A stretch of DNA of 64,000 bases from Bacteroidales bacterium (GTDB taxonomy: Bacteria; Bacteroidota; Bacteroidia; Bacteroidales; Rikenellaceae). The stretch covers positions 310,001 to 374,000 of the forward strand of contig CAJTFS010000002.1 in assembly GCA_910575495.1 (NCBI GenBank). The letters are read 5' to 3'. The position numbers were made by a program, and so were the translations under genes. The notes beneath the pieces were generated by a model. It worked only from the letters and a program-made list of their open reading frames with translations. It made no database searches and was not told the origin of the DNA. Shown here one piece after another: positions 63,000 to 64,000 of the stretch. Position 1 is the first letter of the stretch. Each line of letters begins with the position of its first letter.

Positions 63000-64000
63000 A
63001 TGAAGATTGCCGACATAGACCTCGGAGAGCGCCCGCTGCTGCTGGCGCCGATGGAAGACGTGACCGACCCCTCGTTCCGCTACATGTGCAAGCACTTCGG
63101 AGCCGACATGGTGTACACGGAATTCATCTCGTCGGACGGACTGATCCGCGATGCGGCCAAGTCGCTCAAGAAACTGGAGATCGACGAAGCGGAACGCCCG
63201 GTGGGCATCCAGATCTACGGCCATCTGATAGAACCGATGGTGGAGGCGGCCCGCATGGCCGAAGCGGCCGGACCGGACGTGATAGACATCAACTTCGGGT
63301 GTCCGGTGAAGAAGATCGCGGGGCGCGGGGCAGGATCGGGGATGATGCGCGACGTGCCGACGATGGTGGAGATGACGCGGCGCATTGTGGAAGCGGTGCG
63401 CAAACCGGTGACGGTGAAGACCCGGCTGGGCTGGGACGACGAACACAAAAACATCGAAGAGATAGCCCTGCGCCTGCAGGACGTCGGCATTGCGGCGCTG
63501 ACGATTCATGGCCGCACGCGGGCCCAGATGTACCGCGGCGAAGCGGACTGGACGCTGATAGGCAAGGTGAAGAACAACCCGCAGATACGCATACCGATCA
63601 TCGGCAACGGCGACGTGGACTCGGGGCCCCGGGCGGCGGAGATGTTCGACCGCTACGGAGTGGACGGCGTGATGATCGGCCGCGCGACCTACGGCCGTCC
63701 GTGGATTTTCCGCGAAGTGAAACATTACCTTGCGACGGGCGAGGTGCTGCCGCAGCCGTCGGTGGCGGAGCGGGTGGCGATAGCGAAGGAACACCTTCGC
63801 AAATCGCTCGAAATCAAAGGCGACCACGTAGGAATCCTGGAGATGCGGCGCCATCTGACCAACTATTTCAAGGGACTGCCCAACTTCAAGGAGACGCGGC
63901 TGAAACTGGTGACATCGCTCGACATCGACGAACTCTTCGCCACGCTCGACCTTATCGCCGACCGCTGGGGCGATTTCGATGCCGGCAACGCTGTCCCTGC
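63000..64000 (+). CDS. tRNA-dihydrouridine synthase (DusB type), 3' end cut by window
   Basis: The ATG is at 63000 and the frame is open to the window end (333 codons present). The FMN enzyme reduces specific uridines in tRNA. Motifs are LLLAPMEDVTDPSFRYMC at the start, the catalytic Cys101 in DINFGCPVKKIAGRGAG, KTRLGWDD, IHGRTRAQMYRGEADW, and the FMN-phosphate region GNGDV...DGVMIGRATYGRPWIFREV. The C-terminal helical part continues past base 64000. Confidence 0.95.
   Translation, partial: MKIADIDLGERPLLLAPMEDVTDPSFRYMCKHFGADMVYTEFISSDGLIRDAAKSLKKLEIDEAERPVGIQIYGHLIEPMVEAARMAEAAGPDVIDINFGCPVKKIAGRGAGSGMMRDVPTMVEMTRRIVEAVRKPVTVKTRLGWDDEHKNIEEIALRLQDVGIAALTIHGRTRAQMYRGEADWTLIGKVKNNPQIRIPIIGNGDVDSGPRAAEMFDRYGVDGVMIGRATYGRPWIFREVKHYLATGEVLPQPSVAERVAIAKEHLRKSLEIKGDHVGILEMRRHLTNYFKGLPNFKETRLKLVTSLDIDELFATLDLIADRWGDFDAGNAVP

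Overview
The window is a roughly 60% GC chromosome segment from a member of the Bacteroidales, most likely Alistipes or another member of the Rikenellaceae. The evidence is the Bacteroidetes promoter signature (-33 TTG, about 20 bp, -7 TAnnTTTG) in front of many genes, lipoproteins with Bacteroidetes-type lipoboxes, and Bacteroidetes-typical gene neighbourhoods (LptF/G permease-ribBA, yicC-gmk-nadD, serC-serA-DUF1015, a four-gene 2-oxoacid:ferredoxin oxidoreductase operon, prxQ-recA-relA/spoT). The genus is an inference from composition and gene style. No rRNA or tRNA gene was seen.

1-11 kb: a 5'-truncated LptF/G permease, ribBA and fmt form one operon. Peroxiredoxin and a ferritin-like DUF892 gene follow, then an AT-richer lipoprotein gene with von Willebrand A features behind a highly structured putative leader RNA (6018-6166). 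The minus-strand 2-oxoacid:ferredoxin oxidoreductase operon (delta-alpha-beta-gamma) comes next, then two small membrane-protein genes (TM2 and DUF2752). 11-15.7 kb: a minus-strand serine biosynthesis operon, serC-serA-DUF1015, separated by repeat-rich DNA. 15.8-21 kb: yicC-gmk-nadD(TPR fusion)-ddl-DUF3109-M23/LysM peptidase, a tight plus-strand run for nucleotide, NAD and cell-wall functions. 21-28.8 kb: YggS, a C69 dipeptidase with lpdA, and two lipoproteins, one carrying a HEXXHXXGXXH zinc-peptidase motif. 28.8-29.5 kb: a 92-bp tandem array and a heptamer repeat that holds the truA stop codon.

29.5-41.9 kb: truA, then dapB-lepB-IMPACT, then uvrA-M16 peptidase-YdeI-DJ-1-O-methyltransferase-MazG, then a minus-strand phosphohexomutase. 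42-49.5 kb: dnaA with a DnaA box in its leader, a WYL regulator, a zinc-ribbon protein, prxQ, recA and a bifunctional (p)ppGpp enzyme whose stop codon lies inside a 76-bp tandem array. 50-51.3 kb: a small membrane protein and a HIT protein.

51.3-55.9 kb is the accessory part: an AT-rich 640-bp region with repeated 12-bp palindromes (TTACA-N2-TGTAA) leads into a helix-turn-helix regulator. Convergent to it is a set of unrecognised minus-strand genes, two of them paralogues of which one is frameshifted, interleaved with very GC-rich non-coding blocks. Palindromes like those beside the regulator recur upstream of the frameshifted gene, suggesting one regulatory unit.

55.9-64 kb: a zinc-type ABC substrate-binding lipoprotein and ATPase without an adjacent permease, dispersed repeats, a small conserved protein, an OmpA-like protein with a basic tail, a GIY-YIG/DUF4357 protein, argS, and a divergent dihydrouridine synthase cut by the window end. 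Coding starts were chosen from family N-termini, ATGA overlaps and promoter positions. Functions come from motif recognition without database searches.
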